Of a DNA stretch of 64,000 bases, positions 27,331 to 36,390 are shown piece after piece. The position numbers and the translations under genes are program-made. Where the stretch lies: contig NZ_AFOZ01000028.1 of NCBI RefSeq assembly GCF_000217915.1, positions 36,456-100,455 of the forward strand. The letters are read 5' to 3'. This stretch comes from Shewanella sp. HN-41 (GTDB taxonomy: Bacteria; Pseudomonadota; Gammaproteobacteria; Enterobacterales; Shewanellaceae). A model generated the notes under the pieces. It saw nothing but the letters and a program-made list of their open reading frames with translations, was not told the DNA's origin and did no database searches. Numbering within the stretch: the stretch's first letter is position 1; each line of letters opens with the position of its first letter.

Positions 27331-28370
27331 ATGGCAAGCGAACTCAATCCACTGGGCTTATTAGGTATCGAATTCACCGAATTCGCCAGCCCTGATACCG
27401 ATTTTATGCACAAAGTCTTTATCGACTTTGGTTTTCCCTGCTGAAAAAAGCCAAGAACAAAGACATTCTCTATTACAAACAAAATGATATTAACTTCCTG
27501 CTCAACACTGAGCGCGAAGGATTTTCGGCTCAATTTGCCAAATCCCACGGCCCGGCCATTTGTTCTATGGGCTGGCGTGTAGAAGATGCGGGCTTTGCCT
27601 ATCGGGTTGCCGTTGAGCGCGGAGCAAAACCCGCCGATGATGCCAATAAAGATCTGCCCTATCCTGCCATCTACGGCATTGGCGACAGCTTGATTTATTT
27701 TATCGACACCTTCGGTGCGGATAACAATATCTATGCCACTGATTTTGAAGATTTAGATGAGCAAATCATTACCCAAGAGAAAGGCTTTATCGAAGTCGAT
27801 CACTTAACCAACAACGTCTACAAAGGCACCATGGAACATTGGGCCAACTTCTACAAAAATATCTTTGGTTTTACTGAGGTTCGCTACTTTGACATCAGCG
27901 GCGTACAAACCGCACTCGTGTCCTATGCCCTGCGCTCACCCGATGGCAGCTTCTGTATTCCGATTAACGAAGGTAAAGGCAGCGATAAGAACCAAATTGA
28001 TGAATACCTGAAGGAATACAATGGCCCAGGTGTACAACACTTGGCCTTTAGAAGCCGGGATATCGTAAAATCCTTAGATGCGATGGAAGGCAGTTCAATC
28101 CAATGCCTAGACATTATCCCTGAATACTACGACACTATTTTCGATAAATTACCGCAGGTCACTGAGGATCGTGAACGTATCAAACACCATCAAATTTTAG
28201 TCGATGGCGATGAATCCGGTTATTTATTACAGATATTCACTAAGAATCTGTTCGGACCTATTTTTATCGAAATTATTCAACGTAAGAATAACTTAGGCTT
28301 TGGTGAAGGTAACTTTACCGCCCTGTTCCAGTCGATTGAACGGGATCAAATGCGTCGCGGCGTACTGTAA
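27331..28370 (+). pseudogene. hppD: 4-hydroxyphenylpyruvate dioxygenase, frameshifted
   Basis: The ATG at 27331 opens MASELNPLGLLGIEF and stops at a TGA at 27442-27444. The other frame continues LLKKAKNKDILYYKQ to the end, with the iron ligands in VDHLTN, VQHLAF and FIEIIQR all present. Restoring one base in GGTTTTCCCTG (27430-27440) gives a 346-residue protein of normal length. It converts 4-hydroxyphenylpyruvate to homogentisate, feeding HmgA. The break may be sequencing error; if real, tyrosine degradation stops here and pyomelanin precursor is not made. Confidence 0.88.
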
Positions 28371-28382
28371 AGTTCCTCAGAT

Positions 28383-28413
28383 AAAAACGGTGCCCATTGC
28401 GCACCGTTTTTTT
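28383..28413 (+). terminator. Intrinsic terminator after hmgA-hppD
   Basis: AAAAACGGTGC and its complement flank a 7-base loop, and a run of seven T follows directly. It lies 13 bases after the hppD stop. Confidence 0.85.
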
Positions 28414-28528
28414 ATATTAGTAACATAACCCATCTGAGCAAGTTAATCAGAGTACAGGGACAGTCCTATACATTGACGATATTCGTGTCAACTTATGCCG
28501 CCATGCCCACCGAGATCCAACCCTCTAT

Positions 28529-30040
28529 TCAGACTAGGCCTGTTGCCGCTTCGAATTTAACAATGCAATTTTTCCCCTTCGCCTTTGCTTGATACAGGGC
28601 TTTATCGGCTAAGTGCAATAGGGCCTCGCCCTCTGCTCCAATACTTCTTTCCGCCCAACCAATACTGACGGTGCAATAAATAGTGCGATCCTCTGCGGCA
28701 ATTGACATATTCGCCAACTTGCTGCGAATGCGTTCAAGCAAAGGGAAGACTTGCGCTTCGTCGATATCCTTTAGCACTAAGGCAAACTCCTCCCCGCCTA
28801 AACGCGCGGCAATATCTTGGCTACGACAATGGTTATGAATGATCTGCGCCAGCAGTTGGATCACCCTATCACCCACTCTATGCCCATAGGTATCATTGAT
28901 CGCTTTAAAGTTATCCAAATCCAACATCGCCACGCTGCAGCGACCTTGATATGCATTTTCTGTCGTCAATTGTGCCAGTTGCGGCATAAAGGCACGTCGG
29001 TTCATCAGACCTGAAAGGGGATCGTATTGGGCTTCTTTCTCAGCCGTTTGCTTATCTTTTTCAGAACGCCGCAACTGTGCCCGCTGCAGTGAAACTCCAA
29101 AAATGGTCAATGCCGAAGACAAGACAAAGGCCATCATCTCTGCATTCGTCTGTACTTGTGTTTGGTTAATGAATGGCCCAACACCTTGCGCCGTCGCTAA
29201 AATCATAAACAACATAGATAAACTGCTAAATATTGCGAGGTAAAAACGAGTGACTTCGAAGGCTAAGACCACTAAAAGCGGAGGAACAACATAGAATAAC
29301 CAACCCAAGTCAAACAATACGCCCACAATGCAAAACAGGGGTAAGCCAATAAGTGGTAGCAGTATATGGCGCTTGCGTTCAATCTTTAGGGAATGCACTT
29401 CTATCCAACCGGCATAGATCTGATACACCAAGACGATACCCAGTATATCGGCGAAAAAGAACATTTGCCCCATATCCCAAAAAGCCGAAGGCGCTATGTA
29501 ATGCCCTTGCACTAAATTCCACGATAATAGGCCGCTGGAGCATAAAATAGGTACTATCCCAGCCAGTACAACAAATTTGAGTAAATCATTAGCGTTACGG
29601 GCACCATAGGGTAAAAAACGGTGTAGTAACAATAAAGATAAGGTTGGCGCCAGCGCATCGACTAAAGCCGCCACCGATGTGTGCAGCACAGATAAGGCTA
29701 CAGAATTTTGAAGTAACATACCCTTAATATTGAGTAAAAAACTGCCGATAAAAATCAGCCCCAAGGCTCTAAAACCCCATATGAGCAACATGATTAATGC
29801 AATGCCCGAAGGTAACCAGATAAGGGTGATATTCGACGGTTGCAAACTAAAGAGTGTTTGCCCCATAAAACCTGCGCTGTAGTACAGAACTGCCGCGAGT
29901 ATAAGCGATAACAGCCCCTCCTTTGCGGGAAGGTATCTTGATAAAAGTGTCTTCAATCCGTATATAAACTCCGTTAATGTGCCGATATCACTATAGCGAA
30001 TGAAAGGCCAAGTTGGAAAACTCAGTAAGCCTGACGCCAA
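28529..30040 (-). CDS. MASE1-GGDEF diguanylate cyclase
   Basis: This 503-residue inner-membrane protein has an N-terminal MASE1 domain with about eight hydrophobic helices to residue ~320 and a C-terminal GGDEF domain (DPLSGLMNRRAF, then RLGGEEFALVL). RSQD lies five residues upstream of GGEEF, the RxxD inhibitory site. It should make c-di-GMP and show product inhibition. The mapped start is a TTG; another TTG near residue 30 follows GGAG, so the N-terminus is uncertain. It is opposite in effect to the EAL protein at 12142. Confidence 0.87.
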   Translation of the reverse strand: MASGLLSFPTWPFIRYSDIGTLTEFIYGLKTLLSRYLPAKEGLLSLILAAVLYYSAGFMGQTLFSLQPSNITLIWLPSGIALIMLLIWGFRALGLIFIGSFLLNIKGMLLQNSVALSVLHTSVAALVDALAPTLSLLLLHRFLPYGARNANDLLKFVVLAGIVPILCSSGLLSWNLVQGHYIAPSAFWDMGQMFFFADILGIVLVYQIYAGWIEVHSLKIERKRHILLPLIGLPLFCIVGVLFDLGWLFYVVPPLLVVLAFEVTRFYLAIFSSLSMLFMILATAQGVGPFINQTQVQTNAEMMAFVLSSALTIFGVSLQRAQLRRSEKDKQTAEKEAQYDPLSGLMNRRAFMPQLAQLTTENAYQGRCSVAMLDLDNFKAINDTYGHRVGDRVIQLLAQIIHNHCRSQDIAARLGGEEFALVLKDIDEAQVFPLLERIRSKLANMSIAAEDRTIYCTVSIGWAERSIGAEGEALLHLADKALYQAKAKGKNCIVKFEAATGLV

Positions 30041-30255
30041 AACTCAGTTTCGTATAAACGGTTTCATCACTTTACAATTATTTATGCCACTGGCAACTTG
30101 GCGAGTATCCAATAGGGTTAGCTTATGATTGTTGTAGCATGATTTACACACTAAGTTACAGTTACTTGCCTAAACATAAGTGTCACACATTGGCTAAATC
30201 GTCCATTTTTATTACACTAACGCCCCTCTAGAGTAGACCCAAGACGAACCGAACC

Positions 30256-30879
30256 ATGCCAGATGTTGCCTTACTCGCGGTGTTTATCCCGACTTTCTTC
30301 TTTGTTTCTATCACTCCAGGCATGTGCATGACACTCGCCATGACTCTGGGTATGAGTATAGGCGTACGTCGCACCCTGTGGATGATGTTAGGGGAACTCG
30401 TCGGTGTGGCATTAGTCGCCACCGCTGCCGTGATGGGTGTTGCTAGTATAATGCTCAACTATCCGGAAGTATTTCAAATCTTTAAATGGGTTGGCGGGAT
30501 TTATTTAGGTTATATCGGCGTACAGATGTGGCGTGCCCGCGGCAAAATGGCCATGTTAAGCGATGATGACACTAACCCCAGAGCCAGCAATTTTACCTTG
30601 ATCTCCCAAGGTTTTATTACCGCTATTGCTAATCCTAAGGGATGGGCATTTATGGTGTCGCTACTGCCACCTTTTATCAATGCAGAGCGCGACGTTGCCC
30701 CCCAACTTATCGCATTGCTGAGCATTATTATGATGACAGAATTTACTTCCATGCTCGCCTACGCCAGCGGTGGCAAAAGCCTGCGACTCTTCCTAAGCCG
30801 TGGTGATAATATTCGTTGGCTAAACCGTATTGCGGGTAGCCTTATGATAGGAGTTGGTATTTGGTTAGCCATTAGCTAA
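30256..30879 (+). CDS. LysE/RhtB family amino acid exporter
   Basis: This 207-residue inner-membrane protein has about six hydrophobic helices and the RhtB/LysE signature: ITPGMCMTLAMTLGMSIGVRR near the N-terminus, GGIYLGYIGVQMWRAR in the middle, and ANPKGWAFMV later. It probably exports a neutral amino acid or derivative. The gene is transcribed alone, divergent from the cyclase gene and convergent with the GNAT gene. Confidence 0.88.
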   Translation: MPDVALLAVFIPTFFFVSITPGMCMTLAMTLGMSIGVRRTLWMMLGELVGVALVATAAVMGVASIMLNYPEVFQIFKWVGGIYLGYIGVQMWRARGKMAMLSDDDTNPRASNFTLISQGFITAIANPKGWAFMVSLLPPFINAERDVAPQLIALLSIIMMTEFTSMLAYASGGKSLRLFLSRGDNIRWLNRIAGSLMIGVGIWLAIS

Positions 30880-30955
30880 ACCGGCCAAGTTCACTGCACA
30901 ACAACCCGCTAAATACACCGAGGTTAAATAGCTTGAGAAGCGATCTACAAATCCA

Positions 30956-32233
30956 TTAGGTCGCTTTTTTATAGGGCAGAATATCTCGCATCTGCACTAT
31001 ATATTGCTGCATTTGCTCCGTTTCCTGCATGACAAAATCCGCAATCGCCGCCTTAAATCCCGGATGGGCAATGTTATGGTAGGAATAGATCTCAACGGGC
31101 TCAAAACCACGAAGCACCTTATGCTCACCCTGCGCGCCGGCATCAAACAGGTAAATGCCATGCTCAATACAATATTGAATGCCTTGGTAATAGCAGGCTT
31201 CAAAGTGTAAGCCGTCGAGTTCAACCGTCGTGCCCCAATAGCGTCCATATAAACATTTCAGCCCTAAGGCATTCTCGCCCTTGAGATACAAGGCACCCGC
31301 TATCATCTCGCCCTTTGCATCTTCTACCACTAACAGTAGGATGTGCGCGGCTAACTGCGCCCCCAATTGCTGAAAAAATGCCGGAGTTAAGTAACCCCGA
31401 TGACCTGAGCGCTTAAGATAAGTTAATTGATAACACTGGATAAATGTTTGCCATTGCGAAGGGCTAATCTGCCCACCTTCGACAAAATGAAACTTAAGAT
31501 TAAACGGCTGTAACTGCGCCCGCTCCTTCAAGATATTTTTACGCTTGCGCGAGCTAAACCCCGCCAGAAAGTCCTCAAAATCCCGATAACCCCGATTATG
31601 CCAATGGAATTGTGTACCCAAACGCCTTAGGAGCGGAGCCGACAAACACTCAAATAATGGGGTTTGCGATGGCTCAACAAATAAACTGTGCCACGAAGAC
31701 AGCTGGATATCATCCCGCTCTAACATAAGTTGACGATTTAATGTCAGTAACAAGAGTTCGGCTATGCGCATTTGCTCCACATTGGCTAACTCAGGCTTAA
31801 TGCCCAGTCGCCGCCCCTGCACTGGGGTAAAAGGGATCGCATTCACCCACTTGGGATAATAATCCAAATCATGGCGCTCATAGGCCTGTGCCCATGCCCA
31901 ATCGAACACATATTCACCATAGGAGTGGGACTTTTGGTATAAGGGCATCACAGCTAAAAGTGGTAAATCGATAAAATGCTGGGCGCCCAGCGAACTCAAG
32001 ACCATGTTATCGCCGTTAATCTCACCATACTCGAGACTGGCAATCCCACTGGCATCAAATACACACAGATGTCTAGGGATCCAACCCGTTGCAGCGCAGG
32101 CCGAATGACTCTGCTCTAGCGCCAACAGAAACTCATAGCGACAGAAGGGGTTCGCCTCGCCCATTACAGCATTCCACCCATGGGATGAAATATCAGATAT
32201 TGAACTCGCAAAGGCCAAGATAAGCTGTCTCAT
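30956..32233 (-). CDS. GNAT-superfamily (FemAB-like, DUF482) protein
   Basis: This 425-residue cytoplasmic protein of the PF04339 type has FLLALEQSHSACAATGW near the N-terminus, SSRKRKNILKERAQL in the centre and a C-terminal FDAGAQGEHKVLRGFEPVE. Members are described as peptidoglycan biosynthesis/recognition-like N-acyltransferases; the true substrate is not known. It is divergent from ggt, with about 85-110 bases between starts. Confidence 0.8.
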   Translation of the reverse strand: MRQLILAFASSISDISSHGWNAVMGEANPFCRYEFLLALEQSHSACAATGWIPRHLCVFDASGIASLEYGEINGDNMVLSSLGAQHFIDLPLLAVMPLYQKSHSYGEYVFDWAWAQAYERHDLDYYPKWVNAIPFTPVQGRRLGIKPELANVEQMRIAELLLLTLNRQLMLERDDIQLSSWHSLFVEPSQTPLFECLSAPLLRRLGTQFHWHNRGYRDFEDFLAGFSSRKRKNILKERAQLQPFNLKFHFVEGGQISPSQWQTFIQCYQLTYLKRSGHRGYLTPAFFQQLGAQLAAHILLLVVEDAKGEMIAGALYLKGENALGLKCLYGRYWGTTVELDGLHFEACYYQGIQYCIEHGIYLFDAGAQGEHKVLRGFEPVEIYSYHNIAHPGFKAAIADFVMQETEQMQQYIVQMRDILPYKKAT

Positions 32234-32341
32234 TGGGTAAATTCTCGTCCTTTACGGATCTTAACTCATATACAAGGTTGCAATTAAGCCTAATTCTCGG
32301 CACATTGCATAGCCATAATGAAAATAAATTCAGGATTGAGT

Positions 32342-34081
32342 ATGCGTCCAACAAGACCTTTTAGACCTCTTATTCTCGCCATAGCCATGGCGCTTCCCCT
32401 ACTGTCATCACCCAGTTTATTTGCCGATGAACCCTCAATTTTTAGCCAGATGGCAACCGCACAACCTGTGTGGGCCAAGCATGGCATGGTTGCCAGCCAA
32501 GAAACACTCGCCAGTCGCACTGGCGTTGAGATCCTAAAACAAGGCGGTAATGCCGTCGATGCGGCCGTGGCGGTCGCGTTCAGTTTGGCCGTCACCTTAC
32601 CCCGGGCGGGCAATATCGGCGGCGGCGGCTTTATGTTGGTGCATATTGCCAAAGAAAACAAAACCATCGCCATCGATTACCGTGAAATGGCCCCATCCAA
32701 GGCGAAGAAAGAAATTTTCCTCGATGAAAATGGTGATGCCGTGCCTAAACTAAGCCGCGAGCACGGCCTTGCGGTGGGCGTCCCAGGTACGGTAATGGGG
32801 ATGAGCTTAGCCCTTGAAAAATATGGCACAATGACGCTAGCCCAAGTCGCAGCGCCCGCCATTAAAATGGCGCAAGAAGGCATTAGCGTTACGCCAGATC
32901 TTGCACAATCCCTTGCTGGTCTAAAACGCCGCATGACCCAATGGCCAACCACGGCGACCATCTTCTACAAAGCCGACGGCAGTGATTATCAAGTGGATGA
33001 TATCCTTAAACAACCTGAGCTTGCCCATTCGCTACGCCTTATCGCTGAAAAAGGCACTAAAGGTTTTTACGAGGGCGAAACGGCTACCAAGCTAGTTAAT
33101 GCGGTGCAGGAAGCTGGCGGCATTATGACCTTAGACGATCTTAAAAATTATAAGGTTGTAGAGCGTGAACCCGTGCGCGGCGAATACCGTGGCTACGAGG
33201 TTGTGTCTATGCCACCGCCATCTTCTGGCGGGGTACATATCATTGAAATGCTTAATGTATTACAACAATTCCCCATCGATAAGTTTGGCCATAATACCGC
33301 ACAAACCATTCATTTGATGACGGAAACCATGAAGCAAGCCTATAGTGATCGCAGCGAATATTTAGGCGATCCTGACTTTTACAAGGTGCCCGTCAAAGCC
33401 TTAACCAGTAAGGACTACGCCCAAAAAATCGCCAGCAAAATCGCCATCAATAAAACCACCCCAAGCGCCGAAATCAAACCAGGTAAACTCGCACCCTATG
33501 AGAGCGACCAAACCACACACTTCTCGGTGGTGGATAAATGGGGTAATGCCGTTTCAAACACTTACACCCTAAATTTCAGCTACGGCTCAGGGTTAGTGGC
33601 GAAAGGCACGGGAATTTTACTCAACAACGAGATGGATGATTTCTCGGCCAAACCGGGTGTGCCAAACGGCTATGGTTTAGTTGGCGGCGATGCCAATGCG
33701 GTTGAAGGCAATAAGCGCCCTCTGAGTTCCATGAGCCCCACTATAGTGATGAAAGATGGCAAGCCCTTCCTCGTCACTGGCAGCCCAGGCGGCTCGCGGA
33801 TCATCACTACAACCTTACAGATCATCATGAATGTGATAGATCACGGTTTAAATATTGCCGAAGCCAGCAATGCGGCGCGGGTGCACCATCAATGGCTACC
33901 CGATGAGCTGCGCGTCGAATCCAGCTTAAACCGCGATACCATTTCCCTGCTCGAGGCCAAAGGCCATAAAGTGAAGGTGCAGTCCGCCATGGGCAGCACC
34001 CAATCGATTATGGTGACCGACCAAGGGATTTTTGGCGCGTCTGACCCCCGTCATTCGGGTAGCGAAGCCATAGGTTACTAA
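32342..34081 (+). CDS. ggt: Gamma-glutamyltransferase
   Basis: This periplasmic enzyme of about 579 residues cleaves gamma-glutamyl bonds of glutathione. It has a signal peptide with core LILAIAMALPLLSSPSLFA, the start of the large chain VASQETLASRTGVEILKQGGNAVDAA, and the autoprocessing Thr in DQTTHFSVVDKWGNAVS (about residue 390), followed by the small-chain motifs PLSSMSPTIV and GSPGGSRII. The second ATG (32342) has AGGA upstream and is preferred over 32318. Processing site and length fit active Ggt. Confidence 0.92.
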   Translation: MRPTRPFRPLILAIAMALPLLSSPSLFADEPSIFSQMATAQPVWAKHGMVASQETLASRTGVEILKQGGNAVDAAVAVAFSLAVTLPRAGNIGGGGFMLVHIAKENKTIAIDYREMAPSKAKKEIFLDENGDAVPKLSREHGLAVGVPGTVMGMSLALEKYGTMTLAQVAAPAIKMAQEGISVTPDLAQSLAGLKRRMTQWPTTATIFYKADGSDYQVDDILKQPELAHSLRLIAEKGTKGFYEGETATKLVNAVQEAGGIMTLDDLKNYKVVEREPVRGEYRGYEVVSMPPPSSGGVHIIEMLNVLQQFPIDKFGHNTAQTIHLMTETMKQAYSDRSEYLGDPDFYKVPVKALTSKDYAQKIASKIAINKTTPSAEIKPGKLAPYESDQTTHFSVVDKWGNAVSNTYTLNFSYGSGLVAKGTGILLNNEMDDFSAKPGVPNGYGLVGGDANAVEGNKRPLSSMSPTIVMKDGKPFLVTGSPGGSRIITTTLQIIMNVIDHGLNIAEASNAARVHHQWLPDELRVESSLNRDTISLLEAKGHKVKVQSAMGSTQSIMVTDQGIFGASDPRHSGSEAIGY

Positions 34082-34220
34082 CATATCCATGATGCCAATG
34101 TTAGTGAAAGAGATGAGTGAAATAAGTCAATGAGATAAAAGGGTTTATAACCTATTCGTTCTAGATTATAAATCCTGAGTAAAGCTTGTACTTCCGCTCA
34201 GCTAATGCAAACTCGCTACA

Positions 34221-34262
34221 AAAAAGCCCTGCTATACATCACAGTATAAGCAGGGCTTTTTA
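34221..34262. terminator. Bidirectional intrinsic terminator
   Basis: AAAAAGCCCTGC pairs with GCAGGGCTTTTT, and the inner arm TATAC/GTATA encloses a 6-base loop. A runs and T runs flank both sides. It lies about 140 bases after ggt. Confidence 0.8.
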
Positions 34263-34434
34263 TTGCGTGGAAAAGTTATTGTGCTGATTTGCATTGTTTT
34301 TTACTTTAGTGACGCTGCAACTGAATCATGCAATATCATACTAAACACCACTCACTTCAAGACATGTAGGTAAATTCAGTTATTGGGATATTAGTGTTGG
34401 CTGGTATCTACTCATATAGGCTTGCCATGGCATT

Positions 34435-34587
34435 AACTCTCCGACACGCAGCTAGTCCGTCCTTGGATGCTCGACCGCCCCGTCCATGGGGCGGACGGTC
34501 GCCTCGCTAATCACCATGGCTCACCTTTCGTGCATTCACGTAACCTGTAGATTTAACAGACATACGCAACACACTTTGGGACAAAAG
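34435..34587. repeat. Dispersed repeat, copy 1
   Basis: About 153 bases from CCATGG to TTGGGACAAAAG. It is closely matched by copy 2 at 34655-34814. The best conserved core is an imperfect palindrome, GACCGCCCC-GTCCAT-GGGG..CGGTC, followed by CACCATGGCTCACC. No coding sequence is supported in it. Confidence 0.7.
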
Positions 34588-34654
34588 AGCGTTAAATATT
34601 GAAAGACAAATATCATTGCTTGGTTATTGAATGCAGACCATATTTAAGGGCGAA

Positions 34655-34814
34655 CCATGGTATTGCTCAACGACACGCAGCAAGTCCTCCTGGGATGCTC
34701 GACCGCCCCGTCCATGGGGCGGACGGTCGTCTCGCCAATCACCATGGCTCACCTTTGAGGCATTAGCGTAACCTGTGGATTTAAGAGCCTTGCACAGCAC
34801 GCTTTGGGACAAAA
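34655..34814. repeat. Dispersed repeat, copy 2
   Basis: Direct copy of 34435-34587, with scattered substitutions and a few indels, 68 bases after the end of copy 1. A 62-codon open frame on the minus strand follows the palindrome and is judged to be a by-product of the repeat. Confidence 0.7.
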
Positions 34815-34867
34815 GCGTGATAGCCCCTTTGCTCTAACTCGTCAGTTTCGGATTCAAATTTCTATGG

Positions 34868-34925
34868 AGATAACGCCTCAAGAAGAGGCGCGCTTTGGCG
34901 CGTCCTTCTTGCTTGACTTGTTAGC
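34868..34925 (-). other. attC-like recombination site 1
   Basis: On the minus strand it begins GCTAACAAGTC and ends GAGGCGTTATC. CAAGAAG/CTTCTTG and GCGCG/CGCGC form an inner stem around a 4-base loop, with unpaired bases between stems as in attC. The last ten codons and stop of the 171-aa gene lie inside the stem. Confidence 0.55.
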
Positions 34926-35393
34926 AGGCTGGCCAGTTTGCACTATGGCCTTTTTTAGTAACTTTACTGCCTGCTTGTGATTTTCCCAGTTCACTAATTC
35001 TGGGCCATTTAAACCTGTGTACTTATTCTTTGCGGCACTTTCAGTGAAATAACCAATTTTGCCAAAAATGGTACTGCTTTCGCTGGAGCCCTCAAGCAGG
35101 ATGTTAAATAGACCGCAACCATCTACTGCTTGGCGACTACCACCCTCTCTTAGCTCAATGTTTCGAAACCTTGGCCGAGGCATAACACTAAAACACCATA
35201 TTGATAGTTGAGTGCCATGACTCTTAATTAGTGAGCCAGCATTTATATTAAGGCTTTCCACTGAATCAAACTCTTCGATCTCGAAATTCGGAATGGAGTA
35301 GGCCTCAAATATTACGCACTCGAGACTTTCGAAGATTTGAGTGAACATCTCTTCCAGTTCATTTTCTGATTTTTCGAATTCAATCCATGGCAT
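34878..35393 (-). CDS. Hypothetical cassette protein (171 aa)
   Basis: This soluble protein of unknown family has an N-terminal acidic helix (ELEEMFTQIFESLE), a beta-rich middle and a Lys-rich C-terminus. The final residues KKDAPKRASS are encoded by the attC-like hairpin, a common by-product of cassette structure. The ATG at 35393 lies 11 bases beyond the upstream attC-like site and is preferred over a GTG at 35420 located inside that site. Function not recognised. Confidence 0.55.
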   Translation of the reverse strand: MPWIEFEKSENELEEMFTQIFESLECVIFEAYSIPNFEIEEFDSVESLNINAGSLIKSHGTQLSIWCFSVMPRPRFRNIELREGGSRQAVDGCGLFNILLEGSSESSTIFGKIGYFTESAAKNKYTGLNGPELVNWENHKQAVKLLKKAIVQTGQPANKSSKKDAPKRASS

Positions 35394-35403
35394 ATTTAAG
35401 CCT

Positions 35404-35488
35404 GCTAACGCTAAGCACACGGGCGGAAAAACGCGTTAGCGTTTGACGTCCCAGCGGCTAAAGGCCGCGAGTGATGCGTCTTGTTAGC
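35404..35488 (-). other. attC-like recombination site 2
   Basis: The ends are GGCTAAC on the 5' side and GCGTTAGC on the 3' side of the minus strand, 85 bases apart, with an internal GCGGC-CTTTA-GCCGC hairpin. The TAA of the DUF2971-like gene is part of the GGCTAAC end. This is the clearest attC-like geometry of the three. Confidence 0.55.
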
Positions 35489-36293
35489 CATTGACTTGTT
35501 CATAATCATCACCAGTTTTTATGAATGTTCGCCTTTTGACACAAAACGGCTCATCAATGAGTGCTTGTACTGGAATGATATTACTTATGTCAGAAATATC
35601 ACCAATTTCTAACTCAAACGCACCTTTTGGATTTAGGCAACAATCTTCGACACCAAATGAAATTCTAAACTCCATTTGCCACGAATATTTGGAATCTTTT
35701 ATATATAGGCCAATTGGACCAGAAAAATTCTCCAGTGATTTATATTCAACCAACCCATAGCCATCATGAAAAAGCTTTGAGCTAAAGGCACCAGATGTCT
35801 TTTTTATTGCCTTGTTTATTCTTTCTGAAAAATCCAAAGGCTTTTTTATAAGGAGAATATGTGAGCCAAACTCAAGAAATCGTTTATCAAAATATATCTT
35901 ATTATCTACCTCTCCCGGTATTAAGCCGTCTTCGCCGTCAGCCAGAGCTCCCATGCAAAATAACATCGTATTCTTAGCTCTTGGAAAATGAGCTGTAAGA
36001 ATCGCTTCGGGACCCATATCAATTTCTTCATCCTGAATTTTCAAAGATAACGTGGTATGACCCGTTGGGGTTTTGCCTGCTCGAAGTATTCCATAAACTT
36101 TCTCAAGTTCATCAGCTCGCAAAGCTAGACTCTCCTCATCTTTTAAACTTGAAAAGTACTCGAGACTATTCATGTAGATAAGTCCTTTCTGCATTTGCAC
36201 TAACCTGTCATATGAAGCAACTTTAAAAAGTAGCCAAAAATCTGTTCTAGGTTTGCTTGCAATAAAGCTTCTTGATGTATTTTCAGTTTCCAT
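35484..36293 (-). CDS. DUF2971-like hypothetical protein
   Basis: This 269-residue soluble protein (287 residues if the upstream ATG at 36347 is used) has the pattern LLFKVASYDRLVQMQKGLIYMNSLEYF near the N-terminus and YSWQMEFRISFG near residue 220, like the K..L..G.I.Y..S..YF and Y..Q.EFR signatures of DUF2971 proteins. The function of that family is unknown. The ATG at 36293 is favoured because it lies beyond the attC-like end at 36324. Its stop is within the downstream attC-like site. Confidence 0.6.
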   Translation of the reverse strand: METENTSRSFIASKPRTDFWLLFKVASYDRLVQMQKGLIYMNSLEYFSSLKDEESLALRADELEKVYGILRAGKTPTGHTTLSLKIQDEEIDMGPEAILTAHFPRAKNTMLFCMGALADGEDGLIPGEVDNKIYFDKRFLEFGSHILLIKKPLDFSERINKAIKKTSGAFSSKLFHDGYGLVEYKSLENFSGPIGLYIKDSKYSWQMEFRISFGVEDCCLNPKGAFELEIGDISDISNIIPVQALIDEPFCVKRRTFIKTGDDYEQVNG

Positions 36294-36323
36294 ACAACCC
36301 ACTAATCTCTGTTTACTGGGATA

Positions 36324-36390
36324 GGCTAACATTTTATTCGTGCGCATGCGCGTTTACCTCGTTGGACCTGTGAAAACGCGCACGGTTAAC
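36324..36390 (-). other. attC-like recombination site 3 (weaker)
   Basis: On the minus strand GTTAACC and TGTTAGCC bound an imperfect stem, GTGCGCGTTT against AAACGCGC(ATGCG)CAC. The geometry fits an attC less well than the other two. It lies just upstream of the DUF2971-like gene. Confidence 0.35.

Larger units (their letters stand above)
34868..36390 (-). mobile_element. Candidate integron cassette array without integrase (CALIN-like)
   Basis: Two minus-strand genes are separated and bounded by three imperfect palindromes whose outer ends are GCTAAC/GTTAGC-like, as in attC sites: 34868-34925, 35404-35488 and 36324-36390. In each case the upstream gene's stop codon lies within or at the edge of the palindrome and the next gene starts just after it, which is the arrangement of promoterless integron cassettes. 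No integrase gene is in the window. The call rests on visual structure, not on a covariance search. Confidence 0.5.

Noticed and set aside
34624..34812. 62-codon minus-strand frame
   Set aside because: It coincides with repeat copy 2 and follows the palindrome; Arg/Gly-rich translation is typical of repeat DNA and no homologue can be recognised.
34868..36347. Toxin-antitoxin pair
   Set aside because: The two cassette genes are separated by a hairpin, differ in size from TA pairs, and neither shows a known toxin or antitoxin motif.
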